A stretch of DNA of 64,000 nt, from the NCBI RefSeq assembly GCF_030818075.1, contig NZ_JAUSZZ010000001.1:2666001-2730000 (forward strand), read 5' to 3'. The notes beneath the pieces were generated by a model. The model made no database searches. It saw only the letters and a program-made list of their open reading frames with translations, and was not told the DNA's origin. Below are positions 1-9,864 of the stretch, piece by piece. Position numbers and translations under genes: made by a program. How positions within the stretch are numbered: position 1 is the first letter of the stretch; every line of letters starts with the position of its first letter. Source of the DNA: Microbacterium proteolyticum. Its GTDB lineage: Bacteria; Actinomycetota; Actinomycetes; Actinomycetales; Microbacteriaceae.

Positions 1-666
1 GCCGCCGGTGGCCCGCACCGCCGTCAGACCTGAGCGCACCGGCCCCCGCACGAGCACGTGACCACGGCTGAGGGTCACACGCGTCCACGCGCCGCTCGTC
101 CTGACCGTGGCCGACTCCCCGCCGGCGATGAACCCCAGCGCGAAGGCTGCGAAGGCGGTGCCGAGCGGCAGCCCGCCCAGCGCCTCGTCCGGCTGTCCCC
201 ACACCTGCGCGCGGACGACGCGCACGACGTCCTCCCCCGCGTTCGCCGGCAGGGCGTCGGCGACGGCGGCGACGCCGTACTGGGCTCGGGATGCCAGCAC
301 GGCCGCGTCGATGGCATCCGTCTGCGTCCAGCCGCTCCGCGGTGGAGAGATGCCCGCCCAGGCGGGCGAGGAGGCCGTCTCGGGGAGCACGACCGCCTGC
401 GCGTCGTCGGGGGCGGGAAGCAAGGCGGCGGCATCCACGACGAGATCGCATTCGAGCTCGGGATCGATGGCCGACACCCGTAGTCCCAGCACCGTGGGCG
501 TGGTGTCGAAGAGGCCGCGGGGCGCGAGCGGCGCCGCGGTCGAGACGAGCACCCCCGCGTCGGCCCGCAGCCGTACCGTCCCGTCGCCCAGTCGGATCGC
601 GCGGGACGCGAAGGTGAGCAGGTCGGCTGCCGCCTGCGGATCGGGGAACAACAGACGCGCGGACAC
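1..666 (-). CDS. Hypothetical protein, 3' end beyond window
   Basis: The minus strand is open from a GTG at 666 through the window edge (222 codons, no stop reached). It begins VSARLLFPDPQAAADLLTF and shows normal high-GC codon use, with ordered aliphatic/acidic alternation rather than the Arg/Pro-rich composition of shadow frames. I do not recognise the family. A small hydrophobic stretch (LGTAFAAFALGFIAGG) lies near residues 170-185. The start is supported by a TAGTTT hexamer exactly 7 nt upstream, which would give a leaderless mRNA. It is divergent from the tesB-like gene. Reality of the gene is fairly sure; function is unknown. Confidence 0.72.
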   Translation of the reverse strand, partial: MSARLLFPDPQAAADLLTFASRAIRLGDGTVRLRADAGVLVSTAAPLAPRGLFDTTPTVLGLRVSAIDPELECDLVVDAAALLPAPDDAQAVVLPETASSPAWAGISPPRSGWTQTDAIDAAVLASRAQYGVAAVADALPANAGEDVVRVVRAQVWGQPDEALGGLPLGTAFAAFALGFIAGGESATVRTSGAWTRVTLSRGHVLVRGPVRSGLTAVRATGG

Positions 667-672
667 CCGCCC

Positions 673-679
673 TAAACTA
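673..679. promoter_or_regulatory. Overlapping divergent -10 elements
   Basis: The sequence TAAACTA reads TAAACT on the plus strand and TAGTTT on the minus strand, offset by one base. The minus hexamer is 7 nt from the GTG of the leftward gene; the plus hexamer would start a short leader for the thioesterase gene, which has its own GGAACGGAG ribosome site. No convincing -35 is visible on either side. Inference from spacing only. Confidence 0.5.
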
Positions 680-718
680 CCAAGCGGTGCGGACCTGCCG
701 TACCGGAACGGAGACGAC

Positions 719-1588
719 GTGGCCGACGCCCCCGACCCCGTGGCGTCGTTGCTCGCGGTTCTGGACCTGCGCGATGCCGGAGCCCGGACCACCGAGGACA
801 TCTTCACCGGCGTCTCGCAGCCCATGCCGTTCGGGCGCGTGTACGGCGGTCAGGTGCTCGCACAGACCATCGTCGCCGCATCGCGCACCCTGCCGCCGGA
901 GCGCACCGTCCACTCGATGCATGGATACTTCCTGCGCCCCGGCGACCCTGCGACCGGCATCACGTTCTCGGTCGACCGGATCCACGACGGTCGCTCGTTC
1001 TCGACGCGCCGCACGCAGGCGTTCCAGGCGGGTGTACCGATCTTCTCGATGATCGCGTCCTTCCAGGACGAGGATCCCGGTCTCGAGCACGCGGAGCCCA
1101 TGCCGGACGGCATCCCGCAACCGGAGGAGCTCCCGCCGTTCGACCCGACGGGCCTGCATCCCCTCAGCCGCCGGATGTTCTCGGAGCAGCCCGTCGACGT
1201 CCTCCACGTCCCGTCACCGCTCTACCGCTCCGTCGAGGGCCCCCACGTGCCACGTCAGGCCGTCTGGATGCGCGCGCGTCGCGCCCTGCCCGACGACCCC
1301 GCGGTGCACCGCGCCGCGCTGGCGTACCTCAGCGACCTCACGATCCAGGAGTCCATTCTGCGCGCGCACGGTGTGGCCTGGAGCACCGCGGGGCTCAAGG
1401 TCGCGAGCCTGGACCACGCGATGTGGTGGCACCGCCCCGCCCGCGTGGACGAGTGGCTGCTGTACGTGCAGGAGTCGCCGAACGCGCGCGGCGGCCGCGG
1501 CCTGTCGACCGGTCGGATGTACACGCGCGACGGCGCCCTCGTGGCCAGCGTGGCGCAGGAGGTCATGGTGCGCGTGCCGCGGGACTGA
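719..1588 (+). CDS. tesB: Acyl-CoA thioesterase II (TesB family)
   Basis: Predicted to hydrolyse medium- and long-chain acyl-CoA to free fatty acid and CoA in the cytoplasm. The 289 residues match the usual TesB length and hold two hot-dog domains: an N-terminal half with FGRVYGGQVLAQTIVAA, and a C-terminal half with AYLSDLTIQ (position of the catalytic Asp) followed by SLDHAMWWHRPARVDEWLLY and ASVAQEVMVR, all typical of TesB. The open frame extends far upstream, but GTG at 719 is chosen because GGAACGGAG precedes it and residues before it are low-complexity. It stands alone; a second, unrelated thioesterase lies convergent downstream. Confidence 0.93.
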   Translation: MADAPDPVASLLAVLDLRDAGARTTEDIFTGVSQPMPFGRVYGGQVLAQTIVAASRTLPPERTVHSMHGYFLRPGDPATGITFSVDRIHDGRSFSTRRTQAFQAGVPIFSMIASFQDEDPGLEHAEPMPDGIPQPEELPPFDPTGLHPLSRRMFSEQPVDVLHVPSPLYRSVEGPHVPRQAVWMRARRALPDDPAVHRAALAYLSDLTIQESILRAHGVAWSTAGLKVASLDHAMWWHRPARVDEWLLYVQESPNARGGRGLSTGRMYTRDGALVASVAQEVMVRVPRD

Positions 1589-1815
1589 GCCGCACGCCCG
1601 TGCCGCGATGAGTTCTGGCGAGCCGGAGCGCCGGCAACAGGTGACGAGGCCTCGGAGATCACTCGTCGGCCCCATCTCGCGGACGGTTCCGGACCGCAGC
1701 CTGCGGGGCGGAGCGAGCGCCCCTGCTGCGCAACACGTCGAGGGACGTCTCAGGACCCCGGGGCGGATGCCGCGACGCGCGGCGGACGCGAACGGCCGGC
1801 GGGTGCGCCGTGCGA

Positions 1816-2347
1816 TCAGGCCCGGGTGGTCCGGCGGCGATAGTCGATCGGGTCGCCCGTGACGGGCGCCCATGCATCGCGTTCCGCCGCGCTCCAGCGG
1901 ATCGGACGTCCGCTGGCGGTGTCGACGAGGACCACCACCACCGTTGCGCGGGCGTAGAGCACCGGGTCCGCGTCGCCGGCGGGGCTGAACACCTCGAAGC
2001 AGATGTCGGCGCTCGATCCGCCCATCGCTCCGATCCACAGGCGCACGTCGAGCGGACGCTGGCTGTAGGGCACCGGGCGGAGGTACTCGATCTCCTGCCG
2101 GGCGATCAACGTCGCCCGCGCCCCGCCGCTCTCGAGCACGCTCATGTCGAAAACGGCGGTCGGCAGTGCTTCCCCGCCGTCGTCGCTTCGCCAGAAAGCC
2201 CGGAGGCGCGCCTCTTCGAGGAGCTTCAGCATCGAGGTGTTGTTGACGTGACCGAGGGCGTCGAGGTCGCCCCACCGGAGCTGGATCGGCACGTGCACCC
2301 GCTCGGGCCCGGCCGAAGCCGGACCCGAGTCGGGCGTCGCGGGCGTC

Positions 2348-2355
<8 letters not shown>
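1816..2355 (-). CDS. Hot-dog acyl-CoA thioesterase (4HBT/YbgC-like)
   Basis: A 179-residue single hot-dog protein. LRWGDLDALGHVNN is the classic active-site loop of the 4HBT/YbgC family, with the catalytic Asp before the helix carrying LLEEARLRAFW. The family cleaves short or aromatic acyl-CoA thioesters. GTG at 2355 is used: it overlaps the ettA stop in GTGACTGA, so translation is probably coupled to ettA. An in-frame ATG 14 codons further up gives only Arg/Pro-rich residues. The substrate cannot be told from sequence. Confidence 0.88.
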
Positions 2356-4027
<1,672 letters not shown>

Positions 4028-4083
4028 AACCCGTCCAGTCTAGGGGCGGGCCTCGACGGGGGTCGACGAGCGTCGACCTCCGT

Positions 4084-4578
4084 TCACCAGTCGATGGCGC
4101 GCGTCTGCCCGATCAGGCATCCGCCGGACGCGAGTCCGGGGAGCACCGTGGTGACGGGGTTGCCGATGGAGGGCCCCACCTGACCGACCAGGCAGTCGTC
4201 GCCGAGGCGGACCGAGAATTCGATGCTCTCCGCGGCATTGCCGATCGTCGACTGATCGGGGGTGACCTGCATGGCGCTCTTGTCGAAGCCGGCAGCCGTC
4301 AGGGCGTCGACGTAGGCGCGTCCGGCGACCTGATCCGGTCCTCCCCACACGGACGTCACCACCTGGGTGAAGAACGCGAGGTTCTGCTGCGCGGTGCCGC
4401 CGGGGACGAACGCCACCGGTGCCGCCGTCGCCGCCGTTGTCGAGGGGGCCGCCGTGGTCGCCGTCGTTCCGGAGGCGCCGCTGGGGGCGGGGGCGGGCTG
4501 CTCGACGGTACAGCCGACGAGAGCCAATACGGCCACGAGGGTCAGGGCGGCGAGGGGACGACCGAGGGAGCGAGACAC
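4084..4578 (-). CDS. Small lipoprotein of unknown function
   Basis: A 164-residue lipoprotein. The signal peptide VSRSLGRPLAALTLVAVL ends in lipobox ALVGC, with the lipidated Cys near residue 25. A Thr/Ala-rich linker follows, then a compact C-terminal domain with two cysteines (DDCLVG and GGCLIG) that could form a disulfide outside the cell. It resembles a family of small actinobacterial lipoproteins, possibly DUF6993; that name is from memory. GTG at 4578 puts the signal peptide at the N terminus and has TAGACT 7 nt upstream (leaderless). The open frame continues upstream only as Arg-rich residues. Confidence 0.8.
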   Translation of the reverse strand: MSRSLGRPLAALTLVAVLALVGCTVEQPAPAPSGASGTTATTAAPSTTAATAAPVAFVPGGTAQQNLAFFTQVVTSVWGGPDQVAGRAYVDALTAAGFDKSAMQVTPDQSTIGNAAESIEFSVRLGDDCLVGQVGPSIGNPVTTVLPGLASGGCLIGQTRAIDW

Positions 4579-4899
4579 GGATGCGAGTCTACGTAACCGC
4601 GCGTTCGCGCCCGCCGGGCGGCGCGTCGGAGGCCCGGCCGTCCTCGCGACGCCCCCCGGCCGTCCTCGCGAAGCCCGCGGCCGTCTTGTCCGCTCGGCCC
4701 CGCCCCGACGCCGACGGTGCGTCGGCCGTCTCCTCGCTCCGACCCGCCGTGATTCCGGCGCCGGCCATCCCGTCCGCTCCACCCCGCCGGGACGCCGCCA
4801 CCCCGCCGGCCGTCCACTCGGGGTTCCGTCGACGGCGCTTCCGCACGCCCGAGCGCTGCCGCGACCGGCAGGCGTGCCCCCTTCCGCCACCTCTGCGGG
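4579..4899. other. Intergenic, no gene seen
   Basis: About 320 bp of extremely G+C-rich sequence. All frames give Arg/Pro-rich low-complexity peptides. Around 4637-4690 there are three imperfect copies of CGGCCGTCCTCGCG. Apart from the promoter hexamer of the leftward lipoprotein gene at 4586-4591, nothing functional can be supported. Confidence 0.5.
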
Positions 4900-5427
4900 T
4901 CAGAACGGTGTGGCGTCGTCCGTCGGGCCCGACTCCCCGCTCGCGCCGGCCCCGACGGCGGCCGGGACGCCGATCGGCTCTCCGGACGTTCCGGGCACCG
5001 ACCATTCCGCTTCGCTCGAGCCCCCTCCGGGCAGCGCGGCAGAGGGCGCCGGATCGGCGGACGCGGACGGTTTGGGGGTGCGCTCGAAGCGGGTGGTACC
5101 CCAGCGCAGGTCGTGTCCGATGGCGTCGGCGACGACGTCGGCACTCACGCCGCGCTTGGTCTCGGTCTCCCATTCGCGCAGGCGCAGGCGCCCACTGAGC
5201 ACGACGCGCTCGCCCTTGCGGAGGGAGCGGAGGGCATTGGCGCCCAACTCGCCGAACACCGAGACCGAGTAGTAGTTGGTATGCGCATCGACCCACTCGC
5301 CGCGCTCCCGGTCGAGCCTTCGTTCGCCGACGGCGAGCCGGAATGCCGCGACGGACCCGCCGCCGCGGGTCGCCCGCTGCTCGAGGTCACCGACGATGTT
5401 GCCGACGAGGGTGATGTGATCGCTCAT
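4900..5427 (-). CDS. Single-stranded DNA-binding protein (secondary SSB)
   Basis: A 175-residue SSB-like protein. Residues 1-105 form the OB fold (MSDHITLVGNIVGDLEQR, NYYSVSVFGELGANALRSLRKGERVVLSGRLRLREWE). A disordered Pro/Ser/Gly/Ala tail ends in DDATPF, which matches the acidic SSB tip that recruits repair partners. The usual replicative ssb of actinobacteria sits beside rpsF/rpsR, absent here, so this is probably a paralogue; in other actinobacteria such copies serve competence or segregation. ATG at 5427 is preceded by GAGAGGACAAC. Upstream in its leader is a strong hairpin built from the GGATGCC motif. Confidence 0.88.
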   Translation of the reverse strand: MSDHITLVGNIVGDLEQRATRGGGSVAAFRLAVGERRLDRERGEWVDAHTNYYSVSVFGELGANALRSLRKGERVVLSGRLRLREWETETKRGVSADVVADAIGHDLRWGTTRFERTPKPSASADPAPSAALPGGGSSEAEWSVPGTSGEPIGVPAAVGAGASGESGPTDDATPF

Positions 5428-5454
5428 GATGTTGTCCTCTCGATGTGATGTACG

Positions 5455-5487
5455 CTCCGGCATCCGTGTGCCCGACGGATGCCGGAG
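5455..5487. promoter_or_regulatory. 13-bp perfect inverted repeat in the ssb leader
   Basis: CTCCGGCATCCGT (5455-5467) pairs perfectly with ACGGATGCCGGAG (5475-5487) across a 7-nt loop. Each arm holds the heptamer GGCATCC/GGATGCC. It sits 28 nt before the ssb-like start on the minus strand. It could be a leader hairpin or a terminator for readthrough; no U-tract follows on either strand. Confidence 0.55.
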
Positions 5488-5630
5488 ACTCGCTCAGAAT
5501 GGCCGGAGAACCGCCCGCGCCGAGGACGAGACGACCCCGATCGTGGAGAGGTGACACGGATTCGCGGCTGTGCAGGAGCCCTGTCCGCCGTGACCAGGGC
5601 GATGTCGGAGGTCCGTCGTACGTTCGGGGC

Positions 5631-5888
5631 ATGAGCACCGCACTGTGGAACGACCTCGCTCCGGCCCCGCGTCCGGCCGGGTGGGGGGCGGCGACGCACG
5701 TCGCCGCGGGCCTGTGGCGCATCGCCGATCCCCGGGGCATCGTGGTCGGTCACATCCGCGCGATCGCCGCGGACGGTGGCTGGCGGTACGCCGCCGAACG
5801 ATTCCACACCGCGTCCGGGAGCTTCCGCCGGCTCGGCGAATTCTGGTCGTCCACTGACGCGCTCGAGTGCCTGCGGTACGCGCGGTGA
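5631..5888 (+). CDS. Small conserved-looking protein, unknown
   Basis: An 85-residue protein, MSTALWNDLAPAPRP..., with balanced composition (AAGLWRIADPRGIVVGHIRAI, then WRYAAERFHTASGSFRRLGEFW, then ALECLRYAR). It has no signal peptide or membrane segment and looks like one alpha/beta domain rich in Trp and Arg. I do not recognise it. ATG at 5631 has TACGTT 6 nt upstream, consistent with a leaderless transcript, and has no ribosome site. Convergent with the MocR regulator gene. Confidence 0.68.
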   Translation: MSTALWNDLAPAPRPAGWGAATHVAAGLWRIADPRGIVVGHIRAIAADGGWRYAAERFHTASGSFRRLGEFWSSTDALECLRYAR

Positions 5889-5922
5889 GCGTCCTGCCGC
5901 AGCGCGTCGGGGCGACGCGCCG

Positions 5923-7341
5923 TTACACGACCGTCGCGAATTCCTCGCGGACGGGGCTGGTGCGCCCACCTCGCACGTCGGCCCACGCCGCATGCAGCAC
6001 CTCCACGGCCCGTTCGAGCGTGGCCGGGGGTGCCGTGAACGGCACGCGCAGACGCCGGTCGTGTCCGCCTTCGACGGCGAAGCGCGAGCCCGCGGACAGC
6101 GCCAACCCGCGTGCGCGCGCGTTCATGACCAGAGGTGTGCTGAGCGGTTCGCCCAGGCCCACCCACAGCGACACCCCGCCGTTGACGTCCGGCACCTCCC
6201 ACTCCGGCAGCGTCCGGCGCAGCGCCGCCGACAAGGCGTCGCGGCCCGCGCGCAGAAGGTCGCCCCGCTGCCGGGCGATCTCGTCGAGTCGGGGGACGAG
6301 TCGCAAGGCGATGGCCTGCTCGATCTCGGGTGTACCGAGGTCGTTCACGGGGCGACCACTCGCCAGACGCCGCACGAGGTCGGGGGCTGCACGGACCCAC
6401 CCCACGCGCAGCCCGCCCCAGACCGTCTTTCCGAGCGAGGCCACGCGGAGGATGCGCTCGTCGTCGGGGAACGGCGCGGGGCCGGCCTCGCGGTCGATGT
6501 CCAACTGCGCGGTCGTCTCATCGAGAACGAGGAGGGTGCCGGCCGACTGCGCCGCCGTGACGAAGGCCGAAACCTCGCCCGGGGTCATCGTGCGGCCCGT
6601 CGGATTGTGGAAGTCGGGCATCAGATAGGCGAGCGTCGGCAGCGCCCGAGCGAAGCTCTGGGCCGCGCGCTCGAGGTCCCACCCGCTGACGGAATCGACG
6701 GGCACGCCGATCAGCCGGGCGCCGGCGCGGCGGAACGCGTCGGCGGCGTGGGGGTAGGTGGGTGTCTCGAGCATCACCCGGTCGGCGCGCCCGAGCAGCA
6801 CCGAAGCGATCAGGTGGATGGCGCTCTGCGCGCCGGTCGTGACCAGGATCTGCTCGGGCGAGGTGGGGAGACCGCGTGCGTCGTAATGCTCCGCGATGGC
6901 GGCCCGCAAGGCGGAGTCACCCACGACGTCGTATCCGATCCGGGCGACGAGCGCCGGAGCATCCTGTGCGACCTCGGCGATGATCCCGGGCAGACCCGGC
7001 CACGCGGCCGGGCTTGCCTGCTGCAGGTCGATGGCGGCCCCATCCCGGTCCTGCACGGCCGGGCTGCTCCTGCGCAGCGGGAGCGTCACACTGCCGCTTC
7101 CCCGCAGGCTCTCGATATGGCCGCTTTCACGCAGACTCCGGTAGGCCGCGGCCACGGTGGTGCGGCTGAGCCCGAGCGTCGCCGCGAGCTCGCGCTCCGC
7201 GGGAAGGGCCGTCGAGGGGGCGAGGCGGTTGTCGAGGCACAACAGCCTGACGCCGTCCGCGAGAGCCTCATAGGCGGGACCGCTCCCCCGCCACCCTCCG
7301 AGTGCGGACGTCAGGGCGCGAGCGGAGATGCGAGAGTCCAT
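5923..7341 (-). CDS. MocR-type regulator (GntR HTH + aminotransferase fold), YczR-like
   Basis: A 472-residue PLP-linked transcription factor. Residues 1-80 hold a GntR winged helix (LPAERELAATLGLSRTTVAAAYRSL, then RGSGSVTLP). The rest is a type-I aminotransferase fold (TTGAQSAIHLIASVLL, MPDFHNPTGRTM, VLDETTAQLD, RVASLGKTVWGGLRVGW, where the Lys would bind PLP). The gene directly opposite encodes a YczE-type membrane protein, the recurrent partner of the YczR subgroup, so it probably controls that gene. ATG at 7341 has TATCGT 6 nt upstream (leaderless). Ligand unknown. Confidence 0.92.
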   Translation of the reverse strand: MDSRISARALTSALGGWRGSGPAYEALADGVRLLCLDNRLAPSTALPAERELAATLGLSRTTVAAAYRSLRESGHIESLRGSGSVTLPLRRSSPAVQDRDGAAIDLQQASPAAWPGLPGIIAEVAQDAPALVARIGYDVVGDSALRAAIAEHYDARGLPTSPEQILVTTGAQSAIHLIASVLLGRADRVMLETPTYPHAADAFRRAGARLIGVPVDSVSGWDLERAAQSFARALPTLAYLMPDFHNPTGRTMTPGEVSAFVTAAQSAGTLLVLDETTAQLDIDREAGPAPFPDDERILRVASLGKTVWGGLRVGWVRAAPDLVRRLASGRPVNDLGTPEIEQAIALRLVPRLDEIARQRGDLLRAGRDALSAALRRTLPEWEVPDVNGGVSLWVGLGEPLSTPLVMNARARGLALSAGSRFAVEGGHDRRLRVPFTAPPATLERAVEVLHAAWADVRGGRTSPVREEFATVV

Positions 7342-7402
7342 GAGGCCACGATACTCCGATTGGCATCCTGCGTAACGTCCAATCTCGTGATTGGCTTTCT
7401 CC
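7342..7402. promoter_or_regulatory. Divergent operator region, mocR-like/yczE-like
   Basis: The 61-bp gap holds ATTGG at 7359 and 7390, with the inverse CCAAT at 7378. These spaced boxes suit a GntR-type dimer with a bulky second domain, as described for MocR regulators, which often bind repeats in the divergent spacer. Candidate -10 elements are TATCGT (minus, 7348-7353) and TTGGCT (plus, 7391-7396), each 6 nt from a start codon, so the boxes flank or overlap both promoters. Confidence 0.45.
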
Positions 7403-8011
7403 ATGCTGCTTCGGACCTCCCGCCTCTTGATCGGCCTCGTGCTGTACGGCTTCGGCTGCGCCCTGACCGTCGCGGCCGGCCTCGGGGTCGACCCGTGGAC
7501 CGTGTTCGCTCAGGGTCTCTCGCGTGTCACCGGAGTGGGCATCGGGTGGATCACGAACGTCGTGGGGCTCGCCGTTCTGCTGCTGTGGATTCCCCTCCGC
7601 CAGAAGCCCGGCCTCGGCACGATCGCCAACATCCTCCTGGTCGGCACGAGCATGCAGGTCGCCCTCGCGGTGCTCCCCCACCCCGATCAGCTGTGGCTTC
7701 AGGCCCTGTTACTGGTCGCGGGCGTCGTCGTCGTCGCGGCGGCATCCGGGCTGTACATCGGAGCCCGGTTCGGACCCGGGCCGCGGGATGGGCTCATGAC
7801 AGGTCTGAACGGGCGCTTCGGGTGGCCGATCTGGGCCTGTCGACTGCTCGTCGAGGGGTCGGTGCTCATCCTGGGGTGGATCCTCGGCGGCACCGTCGGG
7901 GTCGGTACGGTCGTGTTCGCCGTCGGCATCGGACCCCTGGTCCATGTCGCGTTGCGTCTGTTCACCTCCACCCAGCCCACCTCGCGCCCCCGCCGCCTCG
8001 CGCGGGCGTGA
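7403..8011 (+). CDS. YczE/YitT-like integral membrane protein
   Basis: A 202-residue polytopic protein with about five membrane segments: SRLLIGLVLYGFGCALTVAA, WITNVVGLAVLLLWIPL, the pair LLVGTSMQVALAVLP/LQALLLVAGVVVVAAAS, LVEGSVLILGWILGG, and TVVFAVGIGPLVHVALRLF. The GxGVDPW and GARFGPGPRDGLM segments are characteristic of the YczE group of probable transporters. The last residues are Arg-rich. Start at ATG 7403; a TTG four codons earlier would overlap the proposed -10. Expression is probably set by the opposite MocR regulator. Substrate not known. Confidence 0.87.
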   Translation: MLLRTSRLLIGLVLYGFGCALTVAAGLGVDPWTVFAQGLSRVTGVGIGWITNVVGLAVLLLWIPLRQKPGLGTIANILLVGTSMQVALAVLPHPDQLWLQALLLVAGVVVVAAASGLYIGARFGPGPRDGLMTGLNGRFGWPIWACRLLVEGSVLILGWILGGTVGVGTVVFAVGIGPLVHVALRLFTSTQPTSRPRRLARA

Positions 8012-8225
8012 ACAGGCGGGCACAGGCGCATACGTCGAGACCCCCTTTCACGAGAGACACTCCGGCCCACCCCTCGCACCTCGACCGCGGGCTCGCGCTC
8101 CCGGACTCCGCAATCGTCGCCGCGACAGGAGAATCACGAACGTTCGCAACCTAAGAGCCGCGCCTCGCCGAGGGATCAGGGCGACCGCGTGCGCGCTCCC
8201 GACGATCCGCTGACACGATCGAGAG

Positions 8226-8265
8226 GAGGCCGTCGAGCCGCCCGGACGGGCGGATGGACGGCCTC
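8226..8265 (-). terminator. Hairpin terminator of the 69-residue protein gene
   Basis: Outer arms GAGGCCGTC/GACGGCCTC (9 bp) enclose a second stem CCGCCC/GGGCGG. It lies just beyond the stop of the leftward small gene. No clean U-tract follows, common in high-GC actinobacteria. Confidence 0.55.
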
Positions 8266-8272
8266 CCCGGCG

Positions 8273-8482
8273 TCAGTGCTCGCGGAACTGCGGGCGGTCG
8301 CTCCCGGGCTTGAGGTGGGAGTGAACCGCGTTCTTGGCGATCTCCATCGAGGGGTAGACGCCCAGCGGCTCGGGCTTGCCCGCCATGTGCACGGCGTAGC
8401 CTTCGGCATCCTTCTGGATCTTGCCCACGACCCCGTTGGGCCCGTACGCCACCCAGAGTCGCTTGGTCACGGTTTCCGACAT
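8273..8482 (-). CDS. Small conserved-looking protein, unknown
   Basis: A 69-residue soluble protein: MSETVTKRLWVAYGPNGVVGKIQKDAEGYAVHM..., ending in a Lys/Arg/Pro-rich tail. The pattern of a short beta sheet (YAVHMAGKPEPLGVYPS) plus helix (MEIAKNAVHSHL) recalls small DUF2188-like proteins, but I cannot assign it. ATG at 8482 is preceded by AAAGGAGCACTC, a good ribosome site, so this is a leadered, probably well-translated gene. A strong hairpin follows the stop. Confidence 0.72.
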   Translation of the reverse strand: MSETVTKRLWVAYGPNGVVGKIQKDAEGYAVHMAGKPEPLGVYPSMEIAKNAVHSHLKPGSDRPQFREH

Positions 8483-8584
8483 GAGTGCTCCTTTGCTCTC
8501 GTTGCGCGGGAGAGTACGCCGGGCGCGGTCGGTGCGCCAGGGGCTGGTGCTGGCGGCGTGGCTCGACCGATATCCTGAGGACGA

Positions 8585-8657
8585 CCCCCAGTAGCTCAGT
8601 GGATAGAGCAGCGGCCTTCTAATCCGCCGGTCACACGTTCGAATCGTGTCTGGGGGA
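8585..8657 (+). tRNA. tRNA-Arg (anticodon TCT)
   Basis: Clover-leaf: acceptor CCCCCAG/CTGGGGG with discriminator A, D arm GCTC/GAGC, anticodon loop CTTCTAA giving TCT, T arm ACACG/CGTGT with TTCGAAT. CCA is not encoded (CCG follows). The anticodon stem GCGGC/TCCGC has an apparent C31-T39 mismatch at the loop end; otherwise normal. It reads AGA codons, which are rare at this GC content. Confidence 0.95.
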
Positions 8658-8694
8658 CCGAAGCGATGTCCGATGCCCTCAATAGAATGTGGGG

Positions 8695-9321
8695 ATGGTA
8701 AACGCCTCCGAAAACGACCGACTCGTCTGGATCGATTGCGAGATGACGGGACTGGACCTCGCCGTCGACGAGCTGGTCGAGATCGCGGTCGTCATCACCG
8801 ATTTCGAGCTGAACGTGCTCGACCCCGGATTCCAGATCGTCATCAAGCCCGACGATTCAGCGCTGGCGAATATGGGCGAATTCGTGACCGAGATGCACCG
8901 CTCGTCCGGCCTGCTCGACGAGATTCCGAACGGCGTCAGCCTCGCGGACGCCGAGTTCCAGGCGCTCGAGTACATTCAGCGTTTCGCCCCTGTCGAGGGG
9001 AAGGCGCCGCTCGCCGGCAACACGATCGGCACCGACCGGATGTTCCTGGCGAAGTACATGCCGCGCGTCGACCGGTGGCTGCACTACCGCAACGTCGACG
9101 TCTCGAGCATCAAGGAGCTGTCCCGTCGGTGGTACCCCCGCGCGTACTTTCAGGCGCCCGCCAAGAACGGCGGCCACCGTGCGCTCGCCGATATCCGCGA
9201 ATCCATCCGCGAACTCGCCTACTACCGCGCCGCGGTGTTCGTCCCGCAGCCCGGCCCCACGAGCGAGGAGGCGAAGGCCGTCTCGACGGCGGCCGTGTCG
9301 TCGTTCACCCTCGACGTATGA
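8695..9321 (+). CDS. orn: Oligoribonuclease
   Basis: A 208-residue DEDDh 3'-5' exonuclease that degrades 2-5 nt RNAs and linear pGpG. Motifs: ExoI LVWIDCEMTGLD (D and E bind metal), ExoII GNTIGTDRMFLAKYMPR, ExoIII NGGHRALADIRESI with the catalytic His and final Asp. Length is slightly above the usual 180-200 through a short Ser/Thr-rich tail. ATG at 8695 lies 6 nt after TAGAAT, so the mRNA should be leaderless; an earlier in-frame GTG overlaps that hexamer. It sits between two tRNA genes. Confidence 0.96.
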   Translation: MVNASENDRLVWIDCEMTGLDLAVDELVEIAVVITDFELNVLDPGFQIVIKPDDSALANMGEFVTEMHRSSGLLDEIPNGVSLADAEFQALEYIQRFAPVEGKAPLAGNTIGTDRMFLAKYMPRVDRWLHYRNVDVSSIKELSRRWYPRAYFQAPAKNGGHRALADIRESIRELAYYRAAVFVPQPGPTSEEAKAVSTAAVSSFTLDV

Positions 9322-9357
9322 CATAATCGTTCAGTTGTCTGCTGCGGCAGACACATG

Positions 9358-9433
9358 GTGGCTATAGCTCAGTTGGTAGAGCACCGCGTTGTGGTCGCGG
9401 GGGTCGCGGGTTCAAGTCCCGTTAGCCACCCCA
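9358..9433 (+). tRNA. tRNA-His (anticodon GTG)
   Basis: Acceptor GTGGCTA/TAGCCAC with the His-specific C73 and an extra G at 9357 as G-1. Anticodon stem CCGCG/CGCGG with loop TTGTGGT (GTG). T arm GCGGG/CCCGT. CCA is encoded at 9431-9433, unlike the neighbouring tRNA-Arg. It opens the ORF-poor kilobase downstream. Confidence 0.97.
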
Positions 9434-9864
9434 ACAAATCCCAAGCCGGGCGGGTCGCCCGGCGCCGGTGCCCCCAGCGGGCCTCCGTGTGGCGGCGGGC
9501 CGTACGCGACCGGGAGGACTCGGATCCCACGCCGTCGACGCACGGCCCCGGGCATCGTGTCCGTGTCGCGTTCCGCGTGCCACGCCCGATCACGTGGGAA
9601 CAGACGCGAGACGGGTCGAGGATCATCGGCGGGTCTCGCACCGACCGGGTGAATCAGTGACGTGCTGGCACGGCGCATCGACACCACCCGCCTCAGCGCA
9701 CGGAAGAGCCGTATCCGGCCGAGTCGTTCGTGTTCCCCCTCCACGACGCTTCCGACACCGCGAGAGACCGCGGACTGGCCACCGCCTCGAGGCCCACCCC
9801 GCGCTGACGCCGCCGGAGTTTCCCGGCGGTCACGGGGCACCCGTTCCGTCGTTCCCCCGTCGGG
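9434..9864. other. Gene-free stretch after tRNA-His
   Basis: About 430 bp with no credible coding frame. Open frames on both strands are Arg/Pro/Ser/Thr-rich, and the leftward one would run into the tRNA. I searched by eye for a copy of the tRNA 3' end as an integration scar and did not find one. No integrase remnant is readable. Confidence 0.45.

Noticed and set aside
9412..9840. Leftward 142-codon frame overlapping tRNA-His
   Set aside because: It would end inside the tRNA, has no ribosome site and is Arg/Pro-rich.
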